The notes under the pieces are model-generated. The model saw only the letters and a list, made by a program, of their open reading frames with translations, had not been told where the DNA came from and did no database searches. A DNA stretch of 16,631 bases, taken from assembly GCA_045132495.1 (NCBI GenBank), contig JBGUSK010000128.1, forward strand, positions 1-16,631, in the 5' to 3' direction. Every line of letters begins with the position of its first letter. The first letter of the stretch is position 1. Below are positions 1 through 7,086 of this stretch, piece after piece. This stretch comes from UBA11524 sp045132495 (lineage in GTDB: Bacteria; Bacillota; Clostridia; Christensenellales; Aristaeellaceae). The position numbers and the translations under genes were made by a program.

Positions 1-109
1 CTGGATACAGGCTGAGCGCCTTGTTTTCTGCATCAGGACGGTGGGAAAAGACTGCTGCAAACGGTGCGAACTTTCTGCTGGTGTCTGATATGTAGCCGCG
101 GAGGAACAT
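1..109 (-). CDS. Possible 5' end of an unidentified gene, cut by the window edge
   Basis: An ATG on the minus strand at 109-107 opens a frame of 36 codons that stays open to the left edge (it begins MFLRGYISDTSRKFAPF). A weak Shine-Dalgarno sequence (AAGGA) lies about 10 bases upstream. The start lies 46 bases beyond the terminator of the transporter operon, on the same strand, so it could be the next gene in the same direction, reached by read-through or from its own promoter. I do not recognise the protein. With only 36 residues visible, a chance open frame is quite possible. Confidence 0.3.
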   Translation of the reverse strand, partial: MFLRGYISDTSRKFAPFAAVFSHRPDAENKALSLYP

Positions 110-154
110 GGTGTATCCATCCTTTCAATGATAATCAAAAAGGGGTAGATTTCG

Positions 155-193
155 AAAAGGGTCTGCCCCGTGGACGAACCATAGGGCAGACCC
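155..193 (-). terminator. Rho-independent terminator of the first transporter operon
   Basis: GGGTCTGCCC (159-168) pairs perfectly with GGGCAGACCC (184-193) around a 15-base loop. Read on the minus strand, the hairpin is followed by TTTT (155-158). It starts 36 bases after the stop codon of the solute-binding protein, the right place to end the minus-strand operon. Confidence 0.85.
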
Positions 194-229
194 GGTTGTT
201 ATGCCGAATGCATCAGCCTTCAGCGGGAA

Positions 230-1708
230 TTACTGCTGGGCCAGCCAGGCGTTGTACTGCTTGATGTACTCGTCCCAGATGTCTTCCAGGCCAGCGATCT
301 TGGCCTGCTTCATGAACTCGTTCAGGCCGGCCTCGACGTCTTCCACCAGACCGTACTGGAGGGGCTTGAGGTATTCATCGCAGACGGCGATGAAGTTGGC
401 GCACTCATCCTCTACGGTCTCCTTGTTGAACGTGAAGGTGGTAGCCATGGTCTTGCAGGTGCGGTAGATCTCGAAGACCTCTTCCTTGGCAGCAGAGGCA
501 GGATCGTTGGAGCCCTCCAGGTTCAGGGCGTCAGCACGCCAGTTCCACAGGGACAGGCCGCAGGCGGTGAAGTCGGCGGACAGGTTCTTGTAGTAGCCAT
601 TCTCGTCCAGCTCGTAGTGCACGCCCTCCACGCCGTAGCGCAGGATGTGATGGAGCTTGGCGTCGGTCATGACAGCCTGCAGGTAGGTCAGCGCCTCGTC
701 GATGTGCTCAGAGTTCTTGTAGGCGATGCCGGTGGCATTGTTGTCATAGTAGGAAGGGATGCGGACGTAGCCCTGCGCCACGTTGAAGGGAACGAAGCCG
801 ATCTCCCAGTCAGCCTTGGAGGGATCAGTTTCCTTGGCGGTTTCCAGCGCCTGAACGCGGCCGCCGTAGGAGTCGGTGTGGGAGTCCAGCAGGATGGCGC
901 ACAGGCCGTTGTCAAACTTGGTGGACGCATCAACGGTGTCGCCCATCAGATCGGGGGAAACATAGCCCTTCTCAACGAACTCACGCATCAGCTTCAGCTC
1001 AGCCAGATGCGCCTCGGAGCCGTAATACTTGGTCAGGTTATCCACAGAACCGATGGCCTCCAGGCCGTAGCCGTTGGCAGAGCCGCTGGCGGTGGGCCAG
1101 ACCAGGGTATCAAAGCGCAGCGCGTAGCTGTTCATGTGGGAAGCCAGAGGGTACATGTCAGGATTGTTGGCCTTCACGCCCTCCAGGTAGGCGATCAGAT
1201 TCTCAGTGGAGTCCGGCACGGGCAGATTGTACTTCGTGCACAGATCCTTGCGGTAGATGATACCGGTATTGGCCGTCCAAGAGGTCTCAGGTGCGGGCAC
1301 ACAGTAGATGTGACCGTCGATCTTGACCTGCTCCCAGGCTTCGGAAGGAATGGCCGCCTTCAGCTCGGGATAGTTGTCCAGTAGATCATCCAGCTCCACA
1401 AAGCCGCCCTTGCGAGCCCAGTCCTGGGATCCCGGCCAGCCGGAGTAAAACACCAGGTCAACGCCGTCGCCGGTGTTCATGATGATGGGGTACACCCTGC
1501 TGGGATCCCAGTCCAGGAAGCGGACTTCCAGGGTCAGGCCATACTTTTCGGCGGTGTACTCGTTGGCAGCTTTGATGACGTCATCATAGCCGACGGGCTT
1601 GCTGCCCAGGGAGATGGTGACCAGGTTGGTCACATTGTCAGCGGAGGCGAAGGACATCATGCCGATAACCATCGTCAGCGCCAGCAGGAGAGAAACGATC
1701 TTCTTCAT
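230..1708 (-). CDS. Sugar ABC transporter solute-binding protein (LplA-like, CUT1)
   Basis: A 492-residue extracellular binding protein that would capture a sugar or oligosaccharide and deliver it to the two permeases encoded just upstream. Residues 1-23 form a signal peptide (basic MKK, hydrophobic LLLALTMVIGMM, then ASA before Asp24). There is no lipobox cysteine, so a type I signal peptidase site is predicted instead of a lipid anchor. The body has the large alpha/beta composition of family 1 / LplA-type binding proteins, with aromatic-rich stretches (for example VFYSGWPGSQDW, SLWNWRAD) that could stack on sugar rings. The C-terminal WDEYIKQYNAWLAQQ is typical of LplA/YtcQ-like proteins. 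The start is supported by AGGAGG (plus-strand 1718-1723), 9 bases upstream. It is the last gene of the operon, 70 bases after the second permease. The ligand is unknown. Confidence 0.93.
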   Translation of the reverse strand: MKKIVSLLLALTMVIGMMSFASADNVTNLVTISLGSKPVGYDDVIKAANEYTAEKYGLTLEVRFLDWDPSRVYPIIMNTGDGVDLVFYSGWPGSQDWARKGGFVELDDLLDNYPELKAAIPSEAWEQVKIDGHIYCVPAPETSWTANTGIIYRKDLCTKYNLPVPDSTENLIAYLEGVKANNPDMYPLASHMNSYALRFDTLVWPTASGSANGYGLEAIGSVDNLTKYYGSEAHLAELKLMREFVEKGYVSPDLMGDTVDASTKFDNGLCAILLDSHTDSYGGRVQALETAKETDPSKADWEIGFVPFNVAQGYVRIPSYYDNNATGIAYKNSEHIDEALTYLQAVMTDAKLHHILRYGVEGVHYELDENGYYKNLSADFTACGLSLWNWRADALNLEGSNDPASAAKEEVFEIYRTCKTMATTFTFNKETVEDECANFIAVCDEYLKPLQYGLVEDVEAGLNEFMKQAKIAGLEDIWDEYIKQYNAWLAQQ

Positions 1709-1778
1709 ACGGGGGAACCTCCTTTTTCAATATATCAGCGGCGTCTGCCGCCAATAGCCAAATGAAATTGCGCCTGCA

Positions 1779-2675
1779 TCAGCCTTTGACCGCGCCGACG
1801 GTCAGGCCCTTGACGAAGTAGCGCTGCACAAAGGGATACACCAGTACCACGGGGCCCGTCGCCACCATGGCCATGGCCAGCTTGACTGTCTCAGAGGGCG
1901 TATCGATCTCCACATGCACGCCGGCCTGCTCCATGTTCTTCAGCGCGTTGGCCATGTTGACCATGCGGTAGAGGATGTACTGCAGGGTGTGCTTGGTGTC
2001 GGTCTTGATGAAGAGCATGCTGCCGTACCAGTCGTTCCACTTGCCCAGGGCGATGAACAGACCGATGGTCGCCAGCGCAGGTGTGGACAGACGCAGCACG
2101 ATCTGAAGGAAGATGCGCCAGTCGCCGGCACCGTCGATACGGGCGGACTCCACCAGCTCGTTTGGCACGCACTGCTTGATGAAATTGCGCATCAGCAGAA
2201 TGTTGTAGCTGCCCAGCAGGCTGGGAATGATCAGCGCCCAGATGGAATCGCGCAGCCCCAGGGTCTCGGTGACGACCATGTACCAGGGGATCAGACCGCC
2301 GCCAAAGAGCTGGGTGAAGTAGAACATGAAGGAAAACACATTGCGGCTGCGGAAGTCCTGGCGGGACAGCGCATAGCCGGTCAGCGCAGTCAAAAACAAA
2401 CTACCTGCCGTCGTCACCAGAGTGGTAAAAATGGTGACCTTATAGCCGTCAATGATCGTCTTGGGGTATGCAAAGATGTACTTGTAAGCGTCCAGCGACC
2501 ATTTCTCCGGGATGAAGGAATAGCCCTTGACCAGCACCTCCGTATTGTCGGTGAAGGAACCGATGAGCAGCAGCAGGAAGGGGATCAGGCAGACCAGGGT
2601 GAACAGGCCGATGATCACGGATGCGACAATGTTGAAGATGCGGTATCCGCGGTTGACCTTTTTACGCATTTCCAT
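1779..2675 (-). CDS. Sugar ABC transporter permease, YtcP/MalG type
   Basis: A 298-residue inner-membrane permease, the second of the pair in this CUT1 importer. It has about six hydrophobic spans, the first near residues 12-37 (VASVIIGLFTLVCLIPFLLLLIG). The cytoplasmic EAA loop that docks the ATPase starts at Glu176 (ESARIDGAGDWRIFLQIVLR). The C-terminus VQRYFVKGLTVGAVKG is the conserved end of the YtcP/LplC group. The ATG is preceded by a near-ideal GGAGGTGATG (plus-strand 2680-2689), and only 16 bases separate it from the stop of the upstream permease, so the genes are co-transcribed. No ATP-binding subunit is encoded beside it, so a shared ATPase is inferred. Confidence 0.95.
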   Translation of the reverse strand: MEMRKKVNRGYRIFNIVASVIIGLFTLVCLIPFLLLLIGSFTDNTEVLVKGYSFIPEKWSLDAYKYIFAYPKTIIDGYKVTIFTTLVTTAGSLFLTALTGYALSRQDFRSRNVFSFMFYFTQLFGGGLIPWYMVVTETLGLRDSIWALIIPSLLGSYNILLMRNFIKQCVPNELVESARIDGAGDWRIFLQIVLRLSTPALATIGLFIALGKWNDWYGSMLFIKTDTKHTLQYILYRMVNMANALKNMEQAGVHVEIDTPSETVKLAMAMVATGPVVLVYPFVQRYFVKGLTVGAVKG

Positions 2676-2691
2676 TATCCATCACCTCCGG

Positions 2692-3678
2692 TCAGAACAG
2701 CGCCATTTCAGGCTCGATCCTGCGCACCAGCAGATTGGAGCCCAGCACCAGCAGCAGACCCACGATGGACTGATACAGACCGATGGCAGTACCGCGGCTA
2801 ACGTCGAAGCTCTCTGTCACCGCGCGGAAGACATATGTATCGATGATATCCGTCGTGCCATAGGTCAGCGGCTGATTGCCCACCAGCTGGTAGAACAGGT
2901 CGAACTGGCCGCGGACGATTCCGCCCAGATTCATCAGGAACAGGATGACAATGGTGGGCCGCAGGCACGGGAGCGTGATGTGGCGCACCTGTTGCATGAA
3001 GGAGGCGCCGTCCAAATCGGCAGCCTCGTACAGATCATCGCTGATGCCCATGATGGCACTCAGGTACACGACAGTACCGTAGCCGGTGGACTTCCAGAAG
3101 TTGACCAGCGGAATGATGATGTACCAGATCCACGCGTGTTCCTTGCTGTAGAAGTTGAAGGTTTCACCGCCCATACTGACGATCAATGTGTTGATAAAAC
3201 CATTGGACTTGAACAGCGCGTAGCAGATCGTACCCACCAGCACCATGGAGATGAAGTGAGGCAGGAACATGACCGTCTGGCATACCTTCTTGAACCGCTT
3301 GTAACTGATCTCTGCCAGCATGATGGCAAAGGCAACCTTCAATACTGTACCGAATGCAATGAAGATGACGTTGTACAGAACGGTATTGGCGGTCAGCGTC
3401 CATACCTTGCCGGAGGCAAAGAGGAACTCAAAGTTCTTCAGTCCCACAAAGGGGCTGCCGAACAATCCGCCGCGCACATTGTACTTTGTGAATGCATAAT
3501 AGACGCCAACCATGGGCATATAGCTGAAAATGATGAAAAATGCCACGCTGGGGATCATCATGATCAGCAGAGTCGGGTTCTTGCGCAGATCGTAGAGCAG
3601 ATTTGACACAAACCCAAACTTTTTGCCGCCGAGCATTGGCTGTGGTGTACGAGATGCCGATGATGTCTGTCGTGTCAA
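2692..3678 (-). CDS. Sugar ABC transporter permease, LplB type (TTG start)
   Basis: A 328-residue membrane permease and first gene of the repressed operon. After a short polar N-terminus, RKNPTLLIMMIPSVAFFIIFSYMPM starts the first transmembrane span. The EAA loop begins at Glu218 (EAADLDGASFMQQVRHITLP), and the end RRIEPEMALF is typical of LplB/YteP proteins. The chosen start is TTG at 3678, because GGGAGGG lies 9 bases upstream on the minus strand. The first in-frame ATG, 14 codons later, has no ribosome-binding site. It is read from the consensus promoter at 3718-3746 and is divergent from the LacI-family gene. The substrate is not evident. Confidence 0.93.
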   Translation of the reverse strand: MTRQTSSASRTPQPMLGGKKFGFVSNLLYDLRKNPTLLIMMIPSVAFFIIFSYMPMVGVYYAFTKYNVRGGLFGSPFVGLKNFEFLFASGKVWTLTANTVLYNVIFIAFGTVLKVAFAIMLAEISYKRFKKVCQTVMFLPHFISMVLVGTICYALFKSNGFINTLIVSMGGETFNFYSKEHAWIWYIIIPLVNFWKSTGYGTVVYLSAIMGISDDLYEAADLDGASFMQQVRHITLPCLRPTIVILFLMNLGGIVRGQFDLFYQLVGNQPLTYGTTDIIDTYVFRAVTESFDVSRGTAIGLYQSIVGLLLVLGSNLLVRRIEPEMALF

Positions 3679-3698
3679 ATGTCATCACCCTCCCATAT

Positions 3699-3716
3699 AA
3701 GTAAGACGTTTAACTT
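3699..3716. promoter_or_regulatory. LacI-type operator over the transporter start site
   Basis: AAGTAAGACGTTTAACTT is an 18-base imperfect palindrome centred on CG, with 6 of 8 half-site positions symmetric. This is the form expected for a LacI/GalR-family operator. It begins one base downstream of the -10 box of the transporter promoter and so covers the expected transcription start, where a bound repressor would block RNA polymerase. It shares 10 of 14 central bases with the palindrome at 3809-3822. Its assignment to the neighbouring LacI-family protein is inferred from position. Confidence 0.7.
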
Positions 3717-3717
3717 G

Positions 3718-3746
3718 ATTATACACGGTTTTCTCTGTTGTGTCAA
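3718..3746 (-). promoter_or_regulatory. Perfect consensus sigma-A promoter of the transporter operon
   Basis: On the minus strand the sequence reads TTGACA (plus 3741-3746), 17 bases, then TATAAT (plus 3718-3723). Both hexamers and the spacing match the housekeeping consensus exactly. The expected transcription start falls inside the palindrome at 3699-3716, and the TTG start of the first permease is about 30 bases further on. A promoter this strong needs a tight repressor, which fits the divergent LacI-family gene. Confidence 0.88.
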
Positions 3747-3808
3747 TGGATTTTGGTCAGAAATTTTCCTGAATATCTATTCTATTGTCAAAACATACGT
3801 CAAAAACC

Positions 3809-3822
3809 ATAAAACGTTTCAT
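3809..3822. promoter_or_regulatory. Second LacI-type operator, upstream of the repressor promoter
   Basis: ATAAAACGTTTCAT is a 14-base palindrome centred on CG with one asymmetric pair, close to the ATGAAACGTTTCAT type often bound by LacI/CcpA-family proteins. It ends one base before the -35 box of the lacI-like gene. It could serve autoregulation, looping with the 3699-3716 site about 108 bases away (centre to centre), or catabolite control by a CcpA-like protein. Confidence 0.6.
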
Positions 3823-3823
3823 C

Positions 3824-3852
3824 TTGCAATGTCCATCTACCTATGATATAAT
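3824..3852 (+). promoter_or_regulatory. Promoter of the LacI-family gene
   Basis: TTGCAA (3824-3829, 4 of 6 consensus bases), a 17-base spacer and TATAAT (3847-3852) preceded by TGA form an extended -10 promoter. The expected start is near 3859, giving a leader of about 23 bases that contains the AGGAGG at 3866-3871. Confidence 0.75.
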
Positions 3853-3881
3853 GGAATTATCTCACAGGAGGAACTGTTGCT

Positions 3882-4886
3882 ATGAGTACCATCAAGGACA
3901 TCGCCCGTTATGTCGGCGTATCCACCGCCACGGTATCCAACGCACTCAACGGCCGCGCCAATGTCAGTGAAGACATGAGAAGGCGTATTATGGAAGCTGC
4001 GGAGAAAATGAACTACATCCCCAACATCAGCGCCAAGCTCATGCGGGGCCACAAAACAAACAATATCGGGCTTTTCCTGCCCTATCTCTCCTCCACCTTC
4101 TACCTCAGCCTCATCCAGGAGATCTACGTCAGCTGCCTGAAAAAAGGCTATGACCTGCTGGTGCATATCAGCCGGGATATCGAAAGCAGGGATCTGCTGT
4201 CCAATATCCTCTCCAGTAACATTGATGCCGCCATCATCCTCAGCGACCGTTTTCCCAATGAGTGCATCCCCATGCTCCACAGCAAGGATGTTCCTGTTGT
4301 ATTCCTTGACCGCCAGGTGGCGCAGGATGGCATTGCCAGCGTGGTCATTGACGAAGCGCAGGGTATGCGCCAGGCTGTGCAGTATCTGGCCAGCACCGGA
4401 CATCGGGTAATCGGTCATCTACACGGTATTCTGGAAACCTACAGCGCGCAGTCGAAGCTGGAAGCATTCCGACAGACGATGACGGAATTGGGGCTTCCTT
4501 TGTATGAAGACATCATCTTCGACGGACATTACGATCGGTATGCCGCATACAGCGCGGTGCGGGCATTCCTTGCCAAGCCCATTGCGCATATGCCGGATGC
4601 TTTTGTCTGCGCGGACGATGATACGGCGCTGGGCTGTATCCGCGCGTTTGAGGACATGGGCTACAATGTGCCGGAGGATGTGAGCGTCACCGGCTGCTCC
4701 TGCACAAAAACAATCACGGATCAGCATCTGCCTCTGACACGGGCTGATTATTCCATGGCGGAACTGGCCCGTAACGCGGTCAATATTCTGGTAGAAATGT
4801 GCAACCACGGCGGCTGCGGACAGATTCTGAGCATCAAAACCAGTTTTCAGGTGGGGGAGACCACACGGTTGCGCCTGCCCTGCTGA
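3882..4886 (+). CDS. LacI/GalR-family transcriptional repressor
   Basis: A 334-residue regulator, the usual length for the family. Residues 1-50 contain the DNA-binding helix-turn-helix and hinge (TIKDIARYVGVSTATVSNAL, then the NYIPNISAKLMRG hinge segment). The rest is a periplasmic-binding-protein-like sensor domain (starting NNIGLFLPYLSS), expected to bind a sugar inducer and dimerise. AGGAGG (3866-3871) lies 10 bases before the ATG. The gene is divergent from the first transporter operon, whose consensus promoter carries a LacI-like palindrome, so that operon is its probable target. The inducer is probably the imported sugar or a product of it, but this is inference. The C-terminus looks complete, and an hsdM fragment begins about 30 bases after the stop. 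Confidence 0.95.
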   Translation: MSTIKDIARYVGVSTATVSNALNGRANVSEDMRRRIMEAAEKMNYIPNISAKLMRGHKTNNIGLFLPYLSSTFYLSLIQEIYVSCLKKGYDLLVHISRDIESRDLLSNILSSNIDAAIILSDRFPNECIPMLHSKDVPVVFLDRQVAQDGIASVVIDEAQGMRQAVQYLASTGHRVIGHLHGILETYSAQSKLEAFRQTMTELGLPLYEDIIFDGHYDRYAAYSAVRAFLAKPIAHMPDAFVCADDDTALGCIRAFEDMGYNVPEDVSVTGCSCTKTITDQHLPLTRADYSMAELARNAVNILVEMCNHGGCGQILSIKTSFQVGETTRLRLPC

Positions 4887-4917
4887 CATATACGCAAAGG
4901 GCTGCTCCCGTTCCCAT

Positions 4918-5334
4918 GTCCAGAATTTCCTTTTTCTTCCCGCTTGCCATCTTCTCAGCATCCACCTTCCAGCTCTTGCCGTACGGAGGATTTGCCAGCA
5001 TGAAGTCGAAGGAACGGCTGGCGTGCTGATCGTTGGAGAGTGTGGAGCCGAATGCAATGTGCATGGCTTCTTCGCCGTCGCCCTTGAGCATCATATCCGC
5101 CTTTGCGATGGCATAGGTTTCCGGCTGCAATTCCTGACCGAACAGATGAATAGAGACCTTTTTGCCCGATTCTTCAGCAATCCTGTTCAGCCGTCCCTGT
5201 GCAACAGTCAGCATACCGCCGGTACCACAGGCTCCGTCATAGCAGGAATAGGTGGCGTCCTTGATCTGATCGGCAATGGGCGCAAAGCTCACTGTCATAT
5301 GGCTTTTCTTTATCCAAACGCTCAAAGCAGTCAA
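4918..5334 (-). pseudogene. hsdM: Fragment of a type I restriction-modification DNA methyltransferase (HsdM)
   Basis: The minus-strand frame keeps about 130 residues of an N6-adenine methyltransferase core. It has the SAM-binding motif I YDGACGTGGML, a following GQELQPETYAIAKADMMLKG segment, and the catalytic motif IV as FDFMLANPPYGKSWK. Family resemblance stops at KKEILD (about 4918), after which the open frame continues 27 residues into unrelated sequence. Intact HsdM proteins have roughly 500 residues or more, so both the N-terminal helical region and the C-terminal part are missing. No HsdS or HsdR is nearby. I read it as a non-functional relic of a lost or transferred R-M locus wedged between two regulatory genes. 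An ATG exists at 5334 but no good ribosome-binding site was seen. Confidence 0.8.
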
Positions 5335-5455
5335 TCACATCACCTATGCCGGTCAAACACCAGCCCATTTCACGCTCACTTGGGCTGAACCGCCATAGAG
5401 TTGAAAGGATTTTATAGACCGTCTCCCAATAACGTGCGATAATTCTGACAGATGA
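5237..5455 (-). other. Open-frame remnant without a start codon, upstream of the hsdM fragment
   Basis: A second minus-strand frame, offset from the hsdM fragment, is open for about 70 codons. It has protein-like composition (for example RYWETVYKILSTLW and GIGDVIDCFERLDKEKPYD) and ends in TGA at 5237-5239. It has no good start codon at its upstream end, which runs into the promoter region of the response-regulator gene. It may be the tail of another gene from the same transferred fragment. I do not recognise it. Confidence 0.25.
5415..5443 (+). promoter_or_regulatory. Candidate promoter of the response-regulator gene
   Basis: TAGACC (5415-5420, 4 of 6 match to TTGACA), a 17-base spacer and GATAAT (5438-5443) preceded by TGC make a plausible extended -10 promoter. 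The ATG at 5500 would then have a leader of about 50 bases with AGGAGG at 5486-5491. Confidence 0.45.
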
Positions 5456-5499
5456 GGCCGGAAAAGAGCGCCTGACGGTGAACAGAGGAGGAAACCATT

Positions 5500-6960
5500 A
5501 TGCTGCGCGTATTGCTAGTAGATAACGATTCCGCCTTTTTGGAGCGCATGCAGGACTTTCCCTGGCTGGCGCACCAATGCGAGTGCATTGGTGTCGCACA
5601 GAGCGGGGAACAGGTGGTGCAGCTCAGTCGGCGGCTGACGCCGCATATCGTCGTGATGGACGTGTGTCTTTCCGGGGAAGATGGTGTTTCGCTGATGCGC
5701 CACATCCGCTCCGGTTCCTCCGAGATGCAGATCATCGTTCTGACGGCATGCCGTAGCTTTGAGTACGCGCAGGCAGCGCTGGATGAAGGAGCCATCGCCT
5801 ATGTACTCAAGGATGAACGGATGGAGGAAGCTCTGGGCAGGGCGCTTGACAAAGCATACAGGGTATTCAGTGTAAGACTGGAGGATCTGCGTTCCTCCCT
5901 GCTCAAGCGGGCCAACAAGCTGCTCCAGCTCAATACGAGCGGTATCCTGAGCGTGGAGATGCAGCGCGAACTGACGGCTATCACGGCGCGGCATGCTCAT
6001 GCGTGGATTCTCAGCATCCGCCTGAGGCGACACGGGCGGGACGTAGCGCCGCTGGTGGAGCAGCTGGACAGGCTGCATTCTTCCCAGAACGGCTTCCCGG
6101 AGATCATCCTCTATGACGGCGCTTTCTTCGAGCTGGTTTTTGACGGCGGCCCGGAAGAAATCCGACAATGGTGTGCCCGGCTTCAGCCTTCGGCACCTCC
6201 CTTTGACGATTTGATGTACATGGTCTATGATGGGCCGTTCTGTGGTGTGCAGGAGTACCAGAATTGTCACCTGCGCTGCATGTACACGCTGAAAAACAGC
6301 TTCTACGCCCGGGAGAACACGCTTGCGCAGGCGCGGCCCAGCGAGGCTAAATACCTGCCCGCAGCATACAGTGAGGAATGGATGCGCCAGCTCGAGCTCA
6401 AGTGCGGAGACGGGCAGGCAGTCAAGGCGTACCTCTCCCGGGAGGTGCTGCCCGTGCTGCTGCAAAACCGGCCCGACCCCGAATACGTCCGCGAGATGCT
6501 GGAGCGGTGGCTGAGGCGTTTTGAGCTCATATTTGACAAGAAGCCTTTGTTTGCCTGGCGGGAAGAGATCCGGCTGGCCGTGCACGTCTGGGATGCCATT
6601 TCCATCTTCTCCAAAGCGCTGGACGAGTTGCTGCCGGAAAGGGGAGAGATCAGCTATGCGCTGCAAAGCGCGCTCAATTACATGCGCGCCAACCTGGGCA
6701 ACCCTGCACTCAGGCTGCAGGATGTGGCGGCTTATGTCGCCGTCAGTCCTGGGTATCTGTCACGTCGTTTCAAGGAGGAGATGGGTGTCTCCTATCAGGA
6801 GATGCTGACCCGGGTGCGCATGGAGCGTGCGGTAACGCTGCTGCGCACAGGAGGCAGCCGTGTCTATCAGGTGGCGGAGCAGTGCGGCTACTCCAGCTAC
6901 CGCAGCTTTGAAAACGCCTTTTCCAATTTTTACGGACAAAGCCCCAAGGTGTTCAAATAG
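5500..6960 (+). CDS. YesN-like response regulator with AraC-type DNA-binding domain
   Basis: A 486-residue two-component regulator. Residues 1-120 form a receiver domain with acidic pocket Asp8/Asp10, phosphoacceptor Asp54 (IVVMDVCL), Thr82 (VLTA) and Lys104 (YVLKD), so phosphorylation should be possible. A central region of about 250 residues of unclear fold follows. Residues 387-486 are an AraC/XylS double helix-turn-helix (LQDVAAYVAVSPGYLSRRFKEEMGVSYQEM, then VYQVAEQCGYSSYRSFENAF and GQSPKVFK). The start is set by AGGAGG, 8 bases before the ATG. In Firmicutes such proteins normally pair with a YesM-type histidine kinase and activate adjacent sugar-uptake genes. No kinase is encoded in this window. 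The ABC operon starting 126 bases downstream is its likely target. Confidence 0.94.
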   Translation: MLRVLLVDNDSAFLERMQDFPWLAHQCECIGVAQSGEQVVQLSRRLTPHIVVMDVCLSGEDGVSLMRHIRSGSSEMQIIVLTACRSFEYAQAALDEGAIAYVLKDERMEEALGRALDKAYRVFSVRLEDLRSSLLKRANKLLQLNTSGILSVEMQRELTAITARHAHAWILSIRLRRHGRDVAPLVEQLDRLHSSQNGFPEIILYDGAFFELVFDGGPEEIRQWCARLQPSAPPFDDLMYMVYDGPFCGVQEYQNCHLRCMYTLKNSFYARENTLAQARPSEAKYLPAAYSEEWMRQLELKCGDGQAVKAYLSREVLPVLLQNRPDPEYVREMLERWLRRFELIFDKKPLFAWREEIRLAVHVWDAISIFSKALDELLPERGEISYALQSALNYMRANLGNPALRLQDVAAYVAVSPGYLSRRFKEEMGVSYQEMLTRVRMERAVTLLRTGGSRVYQVAEQCGYSSYRSFENAFSNFYGQSPKVFK

Positions 6961-6979
6961 TCCAATCTTACAAAAGTCC

Positions 6980-7049
6980 ATGCACCCAAAAGCCTGATTG
7001 TGGCGTATTTTATGACAATTGGGCAGTTTGGGTGTATATTTTTTGCCCA
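6980..7049 (+). promoter_or_regulatory. Nested inverted repeats upstream of the second transporter operon
   Basis: ATGCACCCAAA (6980-6990) faces TTTGGGTGTAT (7027-7037), an 11-base inverted repeat with one G-T position. Interlaced with it, TGGGCA (7020-7025) faces TGCCCA (7044-7049). TTGGG also recurs directly at 7019 and 7028. The block ends just before the extended -10 box at 7060, so it is a plausible binding region for the AraC-type regulator. Some of it could instead shape the 3' end of the regulator's mRNA. The ATGCACCCAA core also occurs at the right end of the window. Confidence 0.4.
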
Positions 7050-7056
7050 TTTTCTA

Positions 7057-7065
7057 TGCTATGAT
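7057..7065 (+). promoter_or_regulatory. Extended -10 element of the second transporter operon
   Basis: TGC followed by TATGAT (7060-7065) is a good extended -10 box, but no convincing -35 box lies 16-18 bases upstream (TATTTT at the 17-base position). A weak -35 region is common at activator-dependent promoters and fits control by the upstream AraC-type response regulator. The predicted start near 7072 would leave a leader of only about 15 bases, which is short. Transcription from the regulator gene may also continue through. Confidence 0.4.
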
Positions 7066-7086
7066 ACTTGCGAGGTGAGAAATGTG

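Noticed and set aside
617..1384. Long plus-strand open frame (255 codons) opposite the first binding-protein gene
   Set aside because: It lies entirely antisense to a gene with clear family features, has no ribosome-binding site and has a low-complexity V/G/Q/H-rich translation typical of a GC-rich shadow frame.
5412..5795. Minus-strand frame of 127 codons over the start of the response regulator
   Set aside because: It is antisense to the conserved receiver domain, with serine- and cysteine-rich non-protein-like composition and no start signal.
7000..7086. Upstream extension of the LplB-type permease to an ATG at 7000
   Set aside because: The extension reads through the promoter and inverted-repeat region, lacks a ribosome-binding site and adds a non-permease-like leader. 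ATG 7087 with GAGGTGAG is better.
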